From: Phytophthora colocasiae
Lineage: Eukaryota > Oomycota > Peronosporomycetes > Peronosporales > Peronosporaceae
Reading direction: 5' to 3'
Length of the DNA stretch: 64,000 nt
Assembly (NCBI GenBank): GCA_018806915.1
Contig: JAGKQI010000033.1
Span: forward strand, 434,001 to 498,000
Part shown: one piece after another, positions 1-10,418 of the stretch
How positions within the stretch are numbered: the first letter of the stretch is position 1
Layout: each line of letters starts with the position of its first letter
Notes under the pieces: model-generated
The model's database searches: none
The model's input: only the letters and a program-made list of their open reading frames with translations
Told to the model about the DNA's origin: nothing
Program-made: the position numbers and the translations under genes

Positions 1-824
1 GATGCACCATCGTCGAAATCTGCGACATAGTCGACATAGTTATCCACTACTCCATCATATTCATAGACGTCAAAACTACTCACCTTTCGATAGTGCTGCT
101 TCATGTCCTCTTCGGTAGCGTCAACGTCCAGCATTAACACTCGGAATGGGTTTAAGTTGATCCACTTGAAGTGTGGCTGCAACAGTCGTTCGATCTGTCC
201 ATCCGACGTGCCAAAATCCACCGGTGGTTTCTCCTTCTTCTGTTCTACGTCCTTCTTGATGCAATTAGCGTTCTCTTCCAGCTCCTGCACTTCCGACATA
301 AATTCAGCTAACAGTGCATCTTCGTCCTTCGGCTTGTTCTCCTTCTCTTGTTCCTGTTGTTTCTCTTCTCTTTTCTTCTCCATCTCCTCTCTCAATCTCT
401 CCTGCTCTTTAGCCTGTTCTCTCAGTCTCTTGCTGTGCTCCTGACCGGCCGCATAAGCCTCCTCCGCCGCCTGCAACAGCGACTGATTGTCCGGATCCAG
501 CTTCAGCCCTTCATTGTACGTCGTACGCGCCGCATCGAAGCGTTGCAACGCGTGCTCCGCTGCACCTTTGCGGCTGTATCCTTTCCACCAATCAGGCTTG
601 AGCTCAATGCATTTCTCCGCGTCTTTAAGCGCTTTACCACGTGCGTCCCCCATGGCCAAGTACGCGGCCGAGCGGTTGCTGTAGTACACGGCATTGTCCG
701 GGTCCAGCTCGATGGCACGCGTGTACATCTCTACAGCATCGCCGAACTGCTTGTCTGCCAACAGCTTGTTGCCCTCGGCCTTGAAGCCCTCGGCTTGAGC
801 TGCATATTCCTGCTCCTCCACCAT
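1..824 (-). CDS. TPR and J-domain co-chaperone, 3' end off window
   Basis: The coding strand starts with ATG at 824 and is open for 247 codons to 84. A 64-nt intron (83-20, GTGAGT...CGCAG) follows, and exon 2 (19-1) reads ISTMVH before the window ends, so the HPD motif of the J domain is cut at the edge. Residues about 10-120 form three tetratricopeptide repeats (EGNKLLADKQFGDAVEMYTR, AYLAMGDARGKALKDAEKCI and similar). About 120-200 is a charged Glu/Lys/Gln coiled coil. The segment LNPFRVLMLDVDATEED resembles the start of a DNAJC8-type J domain. The likely role is Hsp70 co-chaperone or spliceosome-linked scaffold; this is inferred from domains. Pieces of this gene recur at 4.5, 5.0, 10.9, 39.0 and 40.1 kb, but only this copy is intact. 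A DNAJC7-like assignment is the alternative. Confidence 0.8.
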   Translation of the reverse strand, partial: MVEEQEYAAQAEGFKAEGNKLLADKQFGDAVEMYTRAIELDPDNAVYYSNRSAAYLAMGDARGKALKDAEKCIELKPDWWKGYSRKGAAEHALQRFDAARTTYNEGLKLDPDNQSLLQAAEEAYAAGQEHSKRLREQAKEQERLREEMEKKREEKQQEQEKENKPKDEDALLAEFMSEVQELEENANCIKKDVEQKKEKPPVDFGTSDGQIERLLQPHFKWINLNPFRVLMLDVDATEEDMKQHYRKVSSFDVYEYDGVVDNYVDYVADFDDGA

Positions 825-905
825 TTTTGATTGAGATGTCGAATCAATTTAGGACTTAGAATGGATTAAAATTTGAATTGCATTCAGATTTTACTCGTTA
901 TCAGA

Positions 906-1582
906 TCAGATGAATAAACGTAGACCTGCTGGTGGCCCTGGAAGGGTATTCAGAGTCGATCGTTGCGCTTTCGTGTCGGTGAGGCTATACGTCGTTGCAA
1001 GGTGTCGCTCGTTGCCGTTGATCACAGGTAGCGCTATCTGCCCGACATTTTGCATAAAAGCATTCGCCTGGATATGCGCGAGAATCATAGCAACAGCGCA
1101 AAACTGCGCAAGGGTATTCGGTGCCAGCATTAATCTACCACAGCGTCCACCTGCTACCCGAGCAAGCTCTGAGACGAGATCGTCTGTGAACGTCTCGGCA
1201 GTAATATTTGGTGGTAGCGTCCGCATCCACCAAGGTGCGTTTACAGCGGGTTGATTGTTTGCTACTTTGACGAACGCAGCGACGTTGGTAGATATCCAGT
1301 GCAATACGAAACCAGGATTATCGTCATCGATCTGGATCGACGACAGATACTCGTCAATCTGTGGAAAACAACAGCAAGGTACTGTAAGTATCTAATCGTG
1401 TCACACACCACATCATTCTCAATACTTACCACTGGTATCGCCTCGTAGAAGGAAAAGACGCCAGCCAGCCGTTCATCAAATGTAGGAGCGAGCGACAGCA
1501 TAATGCAGCGCGTGTCTTGGACTTCACGGGGCGTCGGCGACAATTTGCAACTGAGGAAATTATCGTCGAGAAGTCCAGGATT
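906..1582 (-). pseudogene. gene X, C-terminal part, cut by Harbinger insertion
   Basis: Two exons are visible: 1582-1430 and 1358-906, separated by a 71-nt intron with a GTAAGT donor and CACAG acceptor. Exon 2 encodes an intact tail (IDEYLSSIQIDDDNPGF, then NNQPAVNAPWWMRTLPPNIT, ending AGLRLFI). I do not recognise the family. The 5' part of the gene is separated from this piece by the transposon at 1583-4334 and resumes at 4338. The exon before the insertion is shortened relative to the copy at 40.3 kb, which still reads RCIMLQRELPNLTERVKRMK here. This copy lies directly upstream of the TPR-J gene on the same strand, the order seen in the other copies. Confidence 0.6.
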
Positions 1583-1600
1583 GAAGGACTTCCAAAAATC
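1583..1600 (+). repeat. Harbinger left terminal inverted repeat
   Basis: The perfect 18-bp core matches the reverse complement of 4317-4334; similarity then continues imperfectly to about 1622. The ATT target duplication precedes it. Confidence 0.85.
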
Positions 1601-1671
1601 TCCCACATGCCGTACCAAACCCATATGTGGGTGCGATATAGTACACCACTTGGTGGTGGTATAGTCCTCCT

Positions 1672-2956
1672 TTGGTCCACTCGAGCCCACCAAAAACATC
1701 CCAAAGGGCAGAGCTTAGTTCGGAATTTCTGTCGATGCTCATGCGTCGTCAAGGTGCTGTTGCTCGCGTTGCGATGATGCTCTTCGTCCAAGACCGGGAA
1801 CGAAGACTGCGGTACCGTGCACAAGTCAAGCGTCTGGCAATGTTACTGCGGCTACGGATGCTCGTTCGTGAGCGAAACTACGTGACGGCTGCGTCCTTGC
1901 TGTCGAACTCATATTGTGCGTGGGCGCACATGTATCGGGCACGCTGCCGCAAGTCGTTCATTAGCACCGTATCCATTGACCCAGTCACATACGATATGCT
2001 GCTGAAGGTATTTAGCCGTCATTATGTTGTCAAGTCTGGTCCGTCGAAACGAGGTCGACCTCGTCGATTCACGACTAAGAACAACGTTCTCGCGTGTTTG
2101 CTCCACTTCTACACCGCCGCCGTTGAGCAAAAGACTCTTTGCGAGTTATTCGGAGTTCCTCCAGCTACACTAAGTAGAACGATGCAATATGCAGAAAAAG
2201 CTTTGCAAGCGGCTTTGAGAGACATTCCCGAGGCTACTGTCACGTGGCCATCTAAAGAGAAGCAAGCGGAATGGGCAGATCATGTGACACGAAAAGAGAA
2301 TCTTCTTCAAGGCTGCTTCTGCGTGGCCGACGGAAAGAATTACCCTGTCCAAGCGCCTACGCATAGTGACTTACAGAACGCCTACTATAACGGTACGGGT
2401 AACTATTTGATGTGTATGTTGCTGTTCTTTGACTAAATATCTGTGCTTTTCAGGATGGCTCCACTCTGTGAAGGTCACCGGTGTTCTTTGCTACGGATTT
2501 GACGGCACGTTGATTTGGGGGAAGCACAACTTTCCTGGCTCCTGGAACGACGGCGAGATGAGCCGTCAACTCCAGCGAGTGTTAGGGGATCCAGTTAAAA
2601 CTATGGATAAAGGATGCTGTGCTACAGATTCGGCTTTTCCCGTCAGCGCTTCCTGTCGGATGAGAATCATAACTCCACTTAAAGACGGAGATCTTGAACG
2701 AGCAAGTCCGGAATGCCGAGTCGGCTTGTTGGCAATGAGTGCAGCTATTACCTCCGTCCGGCAGGCTGCTGAATGGGGTATGGGCTGTGCTTCTAAATGC
2801 TTTCGGCGTTTACAGCTACCCTTGCCGTTTGATCCAAACAAGCGTGCTTTGCTTTTGTGGAATATCTATCATTTGTACAACTTACGCGTACGCACAACAG
2901 GGATTAGCCAAATTCGCACGGTATTCACGCCAAACAATGTAAATGTATTTTTGTGA
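1672..2956 (+). CDS. Harbinger DDE transposase
   Basis: Two exons, 1672-2398 and 2454-2956, joined across a 55-nt intron (GTAACT...TTTTCAG) to give NGTGWLHSVKV at the junction. The N-terminal third has a helix-turn-helix-like stretch (EQKTLCELFGVPPATLSRTM). The catalytic core follows: VADGKNYPV with the first Asp, HNFPGSWNDGEMS with the second, and a candidate Glu in QAAEWGMGCASKCF. This matches the DDE_Tnp_4 (Harbinger) family. The start at 1672 is the first ATG of the open frame; Met at 1735 is an alternative. The gene lies between the left TIR and the Myb-like gene, as in other autonomous members of the superfamily. Confidence 0.85.
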
Positions 2957-3008
2957 TTGTTTGTAGAGCTCGTCCATTTACTTCTAACAATCGTGAGCTT
3001 GGCCCCAC

Positions 3009-4077
3009 TTATTCCTCGCGCTTGCTCTCCTCGTGCTTGCTCTCCTCGTGCTTGCTCTCGTCGTTGTTGGCACCTACCGCGTCATCTTCCGTGCGATCTT
3101 GGTTGGTCGTGTCTTTTGGATACACGTATTTTCCGCCCACAAGTTGAGCGACAAGCATTGTTAGCATTTGCTGATTCACCGATTCGCGGGCTTCGCGCTG
3201 CCGCTCGTACCGCTCCCGCTCACGTCGGTACTCTGCTTCTCGGGCTGCATGAAGCTCCTCCATTGCCAACAACATGGCCATCATGGACTGAGCTTCTCCT
3301 GGTGATTCTCGTTCCGAGCGCATACCATCAGCAACATACTGATCCAGCTTGATGCGTCGTCTAGCGGTTTGGCTGAGCGACGCGTTTGTGTTGGAGGGCG
3401 ACGAGCGCTTGCCAAGTGCACGAGAGAGCTCTGCTAACTCCGACGGCTCCATTCCGGCTCGTGCTGTAGCCTGCAATGGGGTAGATGTAGCTGATGTGTC
3501 ACTTGGAGTTTGAGGTTCAGGCTCCGAAGACGACGCTGGTGTTGGAGGACTTGTTGCTCCGTCAGCATCAGCGTTCTCTTCAACTCGAGGTGAGTGAACA
3601 GTACGGTCGGGCAGCTCTGCAGGAGCCGCCTCGACAAAGTCATCATTGAGATCGACTACCGCCATAGCCGCCTCAATGGCGTACTGCAAGCGTTTAGCTC
3701 GTCGAACCTCCTCCGGACACGTGCCGTCACCTGCACGACCGCAAACCAATTAGATGGATACGCAATACTGCAGCACATTTACCGCGTACCAGTCGGCTTG
3801 GGCACTCGCACAAGCTTCTGGAATTTTCTCTTTAGGCTGTCACCATCTCTTTCGGTCCAACCTGCAGGGATGTTCGTGTTGAACTGAGACGCAGCGTTTT
3901 GCCACTGCTCAGCACCAAACGGAAGAATATCTTCCACGATGTCCAGCATTCCTAAAGTGGATAGACAAGTCAGCCACGCCATTAAATAGAACGTCATCAG
4001 CCTGCCTTACGCATGATCTCCGACTTCGTGAAGTTCTTCCCCTTAGTCTTGCCTTTCCCCTTTCCGGTTGGCGCCAT
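3009..4077 (-). CDS. Harbinger-borne Myb/SANT-like DNA-binding protein
   Basis: Three exons on the minus strand, 4077-4011, 3951-3790 and 3730-3009, splice in frame. The N-terminus MAPTGKGKGKTKGKNFTKSE is basic. The SANT-like domain follows (MLDIVEDILPFGAEQWQNAA, then RDGDSLKRKFQKLVRVPKPTG), with the GDGTCPEEVRRAKRLQ tail common to this oomycete family. The rest is acidic, Ser/Thr/Pro-rich, then a Glu/Arg coiled coil (AMEELHAAREAEYRRERERY), ending in KHEESKHEESKREE from a small repeat. In Harbinger elements this partner brings the transposase to the DNA ends and into the nucleus (known for the superfamily; inferred here). Confidence 0.8.
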
Positions 4078-4316
4078 GGTAGACAGAGGTACGTGTAGCT
4101 CTTGTGTAGGCAAATTGAAAATGAGAGCTTCTGATCAACTCGCTGCATTTTCGTTGTTCTCGCCCAGAACATGAAGAACACCGTTGACCTAAGAACTAAA
4201 CGTGTACCAAGTCACCTCACTTGGTCAGACGTCTTTGGTGTCTGACCATCGCTTGGTACCGATATGGTACGTCGATAGTCCTCCATATGGGAGAGGTTTG
4301 GTCCGTGTGCATAGGC

Positions 4317-4334
4317 GATTTTTGGAAGTCCTTC
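4317..4334 (-). repeat. Harbinger right terminal inverted repeat
   Basis: It mirrors 1583-1600 exactly. ATT at 4335-4337 is the second copy of the target duplication, after which the interrupted gene X sequence resumes. Confidence 0.85.
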
Positions 4335-4337
4335 ATT

Positions 4338-4680
4338 ATGTGCCATCAATTCCACTTCCATCATGGTGAAAGTGATGGGTCTTCATTGATCCACCGGGAT
4401 AGATCTGTACATCCGAAATGAAGTCTCGACATTAGCTCCTCTCCGCTCTCTTCTCCATCTCCTGTCTCCCTTATCATTATGACTCGGAATCGGTCCAAGT
4501 TGATCCACTTGAAGTGTGGCTGCAACAGTCGTTCGATCTGTCCATCCGACGTGGCTTCTCCTTCTTCTGTTCTACGTCCTTCCTTCTTGATACAATTGGC
4601 GTTCTCTTCCAGCTCCTGCACTTCCAACATGAACTCAAGCAGCAACGCTTCGGCTTGTTCTCCTTCTTCTTCCCGAGCTT
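4338..4680 (-). pseudogene. gene X 5' fragment plus TPR-J 3' fragment
   Basis: 4338-4440 continues the gene X copy interrupted by the Harbinger element (coding strand reads WINEDPSLSP near its start). From about 4480 to 4670 the sequence matches the end of TPR-J exon 1: QELEENANCIKK, then SDGQIERLLQPHFKWINL. Frameshifts in the coiled-coil part remove the reading frame. At about 4680 homology switches abruptly to the opposite strand of gene X. Confidence 0.6.
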
Positions 4681-4682
4681 GC

Positions 4683-5077
4683 TCAGGTAGCAGGTGGACG
4701 CTGTGCTGATGTAATCCTGGCACCGAATACACAGGCGCAGTTTGCCGCTATTTGTACGAGGCTCGCGCATATCCATGCGAATGCTTTTATGCAAAATGTC
4801 GGGCAGATAGCGCTACCTGTGATCAACGGCGCCGAGCTACACCTTGCAACGACGTATAACCTCACCGACACGAAAGCGCAACGATCGACTCTGAATACCC
4901 TTCCAAGACCTGCTCGTGGTCTTGGAAGGGTACGCTTATTCATCGGATCTGATAACGAGTAAAATCTGAATGCAATTCAAATTTTAAATCATTCTAAATC
5001 CTAAATTGATTCGACACCTCAATAATGGTGGAGAAGCAGGAATGGGCAGCTTAAGCCGGAGGCTTCAACAAGCTAAC
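4683..5077 (+). pseudogene. inverted gene X 3' end plus TPR-J 5' scrap
   Basis: On the plus strand 4683-4960 encodes the last ~90 residues of gene X, including NAFMQNVGQIALPVI and LATTYNLTDTKAQRSTL, with a duplicated CCTTCCAAGACC-type end near 4900-4935. From 5025 the first codons of TPR-J appear (ATGGTGGAGAAGCAGGA), then homology stops near 5077. The orientation is opposite to the neighbouring copy, which implies a local inversion or fold-back. Confidence 0.55.
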
Positions 5078-5433
5078 AACATGAACAAGGGAGACGTCTC
5101 TGCAATTGGGTAATGAATCGCCCGATATTAAGTTTCCCTCCGCCTGCTTTGCCTTTGACGATCATCTGCCGTACTACCCCTCGGACTTTAACTTGTAAGC
5201 TTAGTTCGACTAGAGGCGCAACCCGAGAATGGCTGTGTACACAGTTTTTAAAAGGGCCACCAGTGGGACTAACAGTTGCACTGTGTATCCGTGTGCCCAT
5301 CTCGGGCTTTCCCGTTGACAATCACTCTTGGTTTTCAAATTTCCTGGCCACAAAAAAAAAAATCGCTGGCCGATAAAAAAAATAAAATTCACGTTCAGAA
5401 ATCCCCCCCTCCCCGACGCCCCTCGGTCTCGAG
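5078..5433. other. no gene seen; 5' flank of MULE
   Basis: No coding segment is convincing here. The stretch presumably holds the left end and promoter of the MULE-type gene that follows. No terminal inverted repeat matching the 3' side could be found by eye. An A-rich run lies at 5350-5390. Confidence 0.4.
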
Positions 5434-8400
5434 ATGCCGTTCCGACGCGCCGGCATGCCCTACCGGTTCAAACACCCGCCCGCGGAGTCGGTGGAGAGCG
5501 ACGAAAGCGAAAACGAAGCGTCGTCGGTCCACAGCTGGAGCCAAGACAGCAGCGGCAGTGATACAGATTCTGAGAGACCGCCTCTCGCTCAGCAACGAAA
5601 GACGAAGAAGCACAAGGCAAGGAGACCAAGAGAAGGGAAGCGGAAGCGGCAGCGAAGGGAAAAGACGCGTGGTAGATCGGTTCGGCGAGCTTCGAGGTCG
5701 AGTGCGTCTTCTTCAGGGTCTTCTGCCAGTTCTGGCGGGGAAGAAAGCTGTTCTGAGTCTGCCGGCAGGGATTCAAGAGGGGTGAAGTGTAATATCGTTC
5801 CTCTAGAAGATCTCGTGGATGTACCGGAGCTGGATCGCAGGACTTTCGATGACTGGGAGGATCTGGAGCAGTACCTCCATAACTACAGCAAGCGCACATT
5901 CCAGGTTTGCTAGTCTATCTTAGATTGTGTACCAGCTTGAGACTGTGCAGCGCAACAAGGAATGGAAGAGCCTGCTGACGTATTCCTTTGTTTGCCGTAG
6001 CTCTACTCGGTACGGGCCGCAACTCCGGTATGCACGCGGAATGAACGGATCAAGAATAGTCGAGCTTCAGCCACACTTATACCGGAGGAGCTTAAATTCT
6101 ACAACAAGACTTTCGTCTGCACGCACAGCGGAGGACACAGAGCAGGTCGAGGTCAAGGGAAGAGACCATTTCAGCACACGAGGAAAATTGGCTGCCCAGC
6201 TCAGGTTTTTATTTGCAAATGTTTGAATCGCTTTCGCTTTTTGTGGGACTAATGCTAATGCAATACAGATAAACGCTTGTGTCCGCCAAACTGGTGCGTG
6301 GGAGGTCTGCATCACAAAGCAAGTCACTGGCCACAACCACGAGATAAGCCACGAAGTGTATCAGACTTACCACGAAGCACGCAAGGTGGACGACGAGGAG
6401 GTTCTGGACACGGTGCGAACGCTCCACCGATCTGGAGCGAACCGGAAGAGGATTCTCGAGTTCATTACCGAGAATTCCAGCGTTGAGCCAACGATGAAGG
6501 ACATCCACAATCTAGTTACGCGGCTTCGTGAAGAAGCCTACTCGTTTCCGACTGTGGAGCAACGCATCAATGCAATTTTGGAGGACTTCACTCTGAAACC
6601 TGGTAATGTATCCCGTGTGTTCTCGAACAAAGAGGTGAGTGGGAACGTATGGGGGGGGCAATTGCTAATGTGTGTGTGTGAATGTGTAGAAAGTCGCCGA
6701 GTGTATCTCTATTCAATCTTCTCACATGCAAACAATGTTTGAGAGTTTTCCTGAGGTTGTTCTCATTGACGCTACTCACGACACAAACGACTCCAAGTAC
6801 AAGTTATTCAGTTTCATGATTCATGATGCCATGGGCAAAGGACAGCACATACAGGTGAGAACAGTCTTGATGTGGTTTCAAATTAGAGAATGTGCCACAT
6901 TGTTAGACTGTGTACACTTATTGACCATTATGATGTGGAATCCTTTTGTGCAGCACTGCCTCCTCGAGAACGAAAGGAAAGAAACTTTGCGGCTTGCATG
7001 CCGGCAGTTTAAGGAAACTTGTGCGTCTTGCGACTCTATTGCCGTGATTATCGTGGATAAGGACTTCACGGAAATTTCTGTATTGCGGGAGGAGTTTCCT
7101 GGCGTCCGGATTTTGTTATGCCACTTTCATGAGTCAAGTATCTACAAGAGGAAGTGGCGAAAGAGAAGTACAACTTGGGGCCGTACCAAAAGAATGAGAT
7201 GAAGCGGCTAATCCAGTTGTTGGTCAGCGCTCCAACGGAAAAAAGTTACGACGACATTGTTGCAACTATGAAAGTGGTGTTGGGTCCAGCAGGTAAAAGA
7301 GACCGCTGGTTTGCATATTTCGAGCCAAACTGGTCGGACTGTAGAGAGATGTGGAGTTCAATCTACCGGGGGAACGTCCCTCATATGGGAAACCACACCA
7401 ATAACAGGTGTGTACGGCTCCATTATTTTTGATGCGATATTTTTCTAATACGCTGATTTATTTCTCGTAGGTTGGAATCGAGCTGGCAGAAACTAAAGAC
7501 TCTCGTGAACAGTTCTACGAGCTTGGATGATTGTGTTGTGGCGATTATCTTCTGGCAGACTGTTAACGAGAAGATATGGCGACGTCATAATTGGCGTTTA
7601 CGTGAATAGCAAACACCGTGTCTCGCCATGCTGTTGACTACGTGAAGCAGCAGTACGAGTTTGCGCTGCTTTCGACGACGAAGTACCGGCACTATCCGAT
7701 GGGTCCCTACGTTATGATGCAGTACACAGGTGGAAAGGAAGACGACATTGCCGACGAATACATGCTGCATCCGGTGGGGTGGACATGTTCGTGCATTTTT
7801 TACGTGACCCGGTTGCTGCCGTGTCGCCACATAATTTACTATCGCAAGGTCACCGGTTGCAGCTCGCTGGTTCCGGAAAGTATTATTCACCCCCGTTGGC
7901 TAATGAAAAAGTATCGCGCAATGCGAGTTGAAGAGAAGGTTGACGAAGTCGACACTCCGTTCGCGGCACGAGTTATTCACGCTCCTGTGGAGTCTCGTCA
8001 AACGCATGAGGAGGTAGCACGTCCCGCAAAACCACAAAACGATAAGTTCAATGAGCTGCTTCATTATGGAAGACAGATTGCAGATATTGGCGCCACATGG
8101 GGTTCCAGCGCTCACGATGACTTGAAATTGGTGCTCAAAGGTTTGCTGGATGAGGTTCGGGTGGGGAGGTGTCCTTCCGTTGACAAGCGTGGCGGATCTG
8201 GTTTGGTGACACGCCCACTCGACGATGCGACCTCTGAATCTGTCTGCGAAGAGCAACAGGAACGCTATCTTATGTCGCCTGGGGAGCGGGCTGTGATTGA
8301 TCTCGTGAACGACTTTGCCGAAAATGAATTGACCTTGGAGCCTCTAGCCAGTGGCGATGAACGCAACCCTGACCATGCTGAGCCCCCACCACAGGTTGAG

Positions 8401-9807
8401 ACTGGTATCCAACCTCTAGAAGAGGTACAGTCTCAGAGTGTGGAACAATCTCAGTCAGATCGCGAAACGAATTCTCATGCAGACGAAGACCCGAGTCCAA
8501 TTTCTGTTGTAGACCCTACCCAACTCGCTGCCAGGAACCCGAGTCAATCCCCAACCTACGATCAACAAAATGCTCCCGAGTGGATCATTCCGACTTCAAA
8601 GAAAAGAGCTGGAGGAAAAGCAAAATTGAAACGTGCTGCGCGCAAGGCTGCTAAAAACGAAGGTCTCCGGCAGACGTCTCGGATGGTGCGAGCAGTAGCT
8701 GCGGGGTGCACGCCTTCTCTCGCTGTAGTTTTGGACGCATATGACAATGGGTTTAGTCTCAACAACGCCGATGCGTTGAGGGCTGTCACTATTCTCAACC
8801 AGACTCGTTCGGCCCAAATATTCGTTGAAGAGAAAAGCAAAACCCCACCGACCGATTCTACGAAAATCATGCATGTTCTGCCGACGCGGCGTATTGAGTC
8901 CTGCGAAAGTCAAGTGGCGCACTTTCAGAACCGCTGGTTCTGCGACTACGAATCGCGAATACGGCCGGATGATCTTACAATAAGGACAGGGCGAGTGGTG
9001 TACGACGTTAAAATGCTTAAATCGATGAGAGCATGGCACACTGCCATCTCTCGCCTCGAGGTGATGGAGAGTACTGTAACATGGATCGACAATATTGATC
9101 TAACTGGGTGGAATCCAGATGCATCCTGGAGGAATGAGGTGCTGCTACCAGACACTGTGATCGAACGACTGGCGACAATCGATGTGCTCGGTGATTATTA
9201 CTGGATCACCACTCTACGAAGTCATTCGCCTGTCGAAATTTCTTGCATGGATCTGTGTATGCGGGCGTTTGTCTTTCGCTACCAAGAACATCACGCAATT
9301 TATGCTCTTCCGTCCCACATGCTTCGCTTTCCCACGTTTGACCAGAAAGCACTCAGAGAGGATGCCGTGTGGGCACAACTACAGACCGCGTTTGGTAAAA
9401 GGGCGAGTACGGATGGTTCTGGCAGCACTGGAAGAGATCCCAACCCGTTGTGGTTTTTCTCGGTGATTCTGTACAACTCTGAGCACTGGTGCGCCGTAGC
9501 TGTGAATTTTGCTGAGTTTACCATTATCATTTTCGACCCTCAACAAGCTGGAGACAGGTTCGCGGCACTTCGAACGTACTTGAGTGCGGAGCTGATACCT
9601 CTACTACCCACGCCACCACCACCCAAACGATACCGGTTCAAGCAGGTCGACTGGGTCGTCCAGGTCGACTCATATAATTGTGGAGTCTACGTCATGTTCT
9701 TCTTCGAAATGCTGCTTCTAAATGTAGTGCCTACGGGTTTCGTCACTAGTGTCCCGATGCAGTACTTCCGCTACAGATTCGTTTCTCACATCGTTAATTC
9801 ATTGTAA
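5434..9807 (+). pseudogene. MULE transposase with SWIM finger and Ulp1-like C-terminus, frameshifted
   Basis: Exons are 5434-5904, 6001-6204, 6269-6634, 6690-6854, 6954-7407 and 7471 onward. The N-terminus is a Ser/Arg/Lys-rich tail. A zinc-binding, FLYWCH/FAR1-like region follows (TFQLYSVRAATPVCTRNE, QTGAWEVCITKQVTGHNHEI). The MULE core has LIDATHDTN and VIIVDKDFTE, carrying the first two catalytic Asp, then ILLCHFH. A SWIM finger (WTCSCIFYVTRLLPCRHI) lies near 7785-7845. After a 450-residue low-complexity linker comes a Ulp1/C48 cysteine peptidase: EHWCAVAVNF (His), FDPQQ (Asp), QVDSYNCGVYV (Gln and Cys). Two breaks are seen: a 1-nt loss near 7132-7137, and a TAG at 7607-7609 followed by a frame change before 7618. 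The 7618-9807 stretch itself is open for 729 codons and has no ATG at its start. Confidence 0.8.
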
Positions 9808-10195
9808 GGCCCCGAGTATCCTTTTTCTATATGTAAGAGTAGCTGTCTGTATTTTCCAAATGGTTCTACGCTCCACGCGCCGAGTGACTTTGAGTTTTTT
9901 TGCTAAGTCTTTGGGGGTCGATGACTTACAGGTTTTTTTTTCTTTGTTTTAAGTCTTTGGCGACCATCACTCCTTTTTGTGGTGACGTTTTATGCATTTT
10001 TTCGGGCGGACTACGCGCAAAAGAGACTCGACGTTGCAAGGACACCTGACCGACAGGAGGACACACAAATCTCCAGACGGTGCCGACCCACCAAAGAAAA
10101 GACAAAAAACTGTGTAGGACTGTGTACGACGGGTGATGACTGTTTACGATCCGACGATAGACTGTGTACGTAGTCTCTGCCGGCGCAACCCATTG
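9808..10195. other. MULE 3' flank, no gene seen
   Basis: Contains T-rich tracts at 9893-9955 and three spaced ACTGTGTA/ACTGTTTA-type words (10110-10170). No ORF of substance. Probably the non-coding right end of the MULE-Ulp1 element. Confidence 0.35.
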
Positions 10196-10379
10196 AGCGA
10201 AGTGAAGAAAATCCATGAAATGTTTTGGATGGGGGGGAACCGATGTGCAGGAAGAATGGGCTTATGAGATTCCAAAACATTTCATGGATTTTCTTCACTT
10301 CGCTGAGATTCTCATAAGCCCATTCTTCCTGCACATCGGTTCCCCCCCCATCCAAAACATTTCATGGATTTTCTTCGCT
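10196..10379. repeat. long inverted repeat (hairpin) with internal third copy
   Basis: 10196-10269 and 10310-10379 are reverse complements over about 70 bp, with a 5-nt gap near the outer end and a G7/C8 difference in the homopolymer. The 40-nt loop contains another copy of the outer arm segment (CCAAAACATTTCATGGATTT), so the word occurs in the loop, and in both orientations in the arms. No coding potential. It could be a fold-back/MITE-type element or a palindrome made by replication fold-back. It separates the MULE from the next gene X copy. Confidence 0.8.
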
Positions 10380-10418
10380 GAGATGTGTGGAAACCTCCAA
10401 ATTGTGTAATTTACCAAT

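Larger units (their letters stand above)
1583..4334 (+). mobile_element. PIF/Harbinger DNA transposon, structurally complete
   Basis: The 2,752-bp element has terminal inverted repeats that are identical for 18 bp (GAAGGACTTCCAAAAATC) and imperfect for about 20 more. It is flanked by ATT at 1580-1582 and ATT at 4335-4337. The unoccupied host sequence can be read in the repeat copy at 10.77 kb, which confirms the insertion point. It carries the two genes expected of this superfamily: a DDE transposase on the plus strand and a Myb/SANT-like protein on the minus strand, converging with about 50 bp between stops. Both ORFs are open once introns are removed, so the copy may be recent and possibly still active. 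A 3-bp target duplication is typical of PIF/Harbinger. Confidence 0.85.

Noticed and set aside
906..1304. Functional assignment for gene X
   Set aside because: No motif or family could be recognised from the sequence; any name would be a guess.
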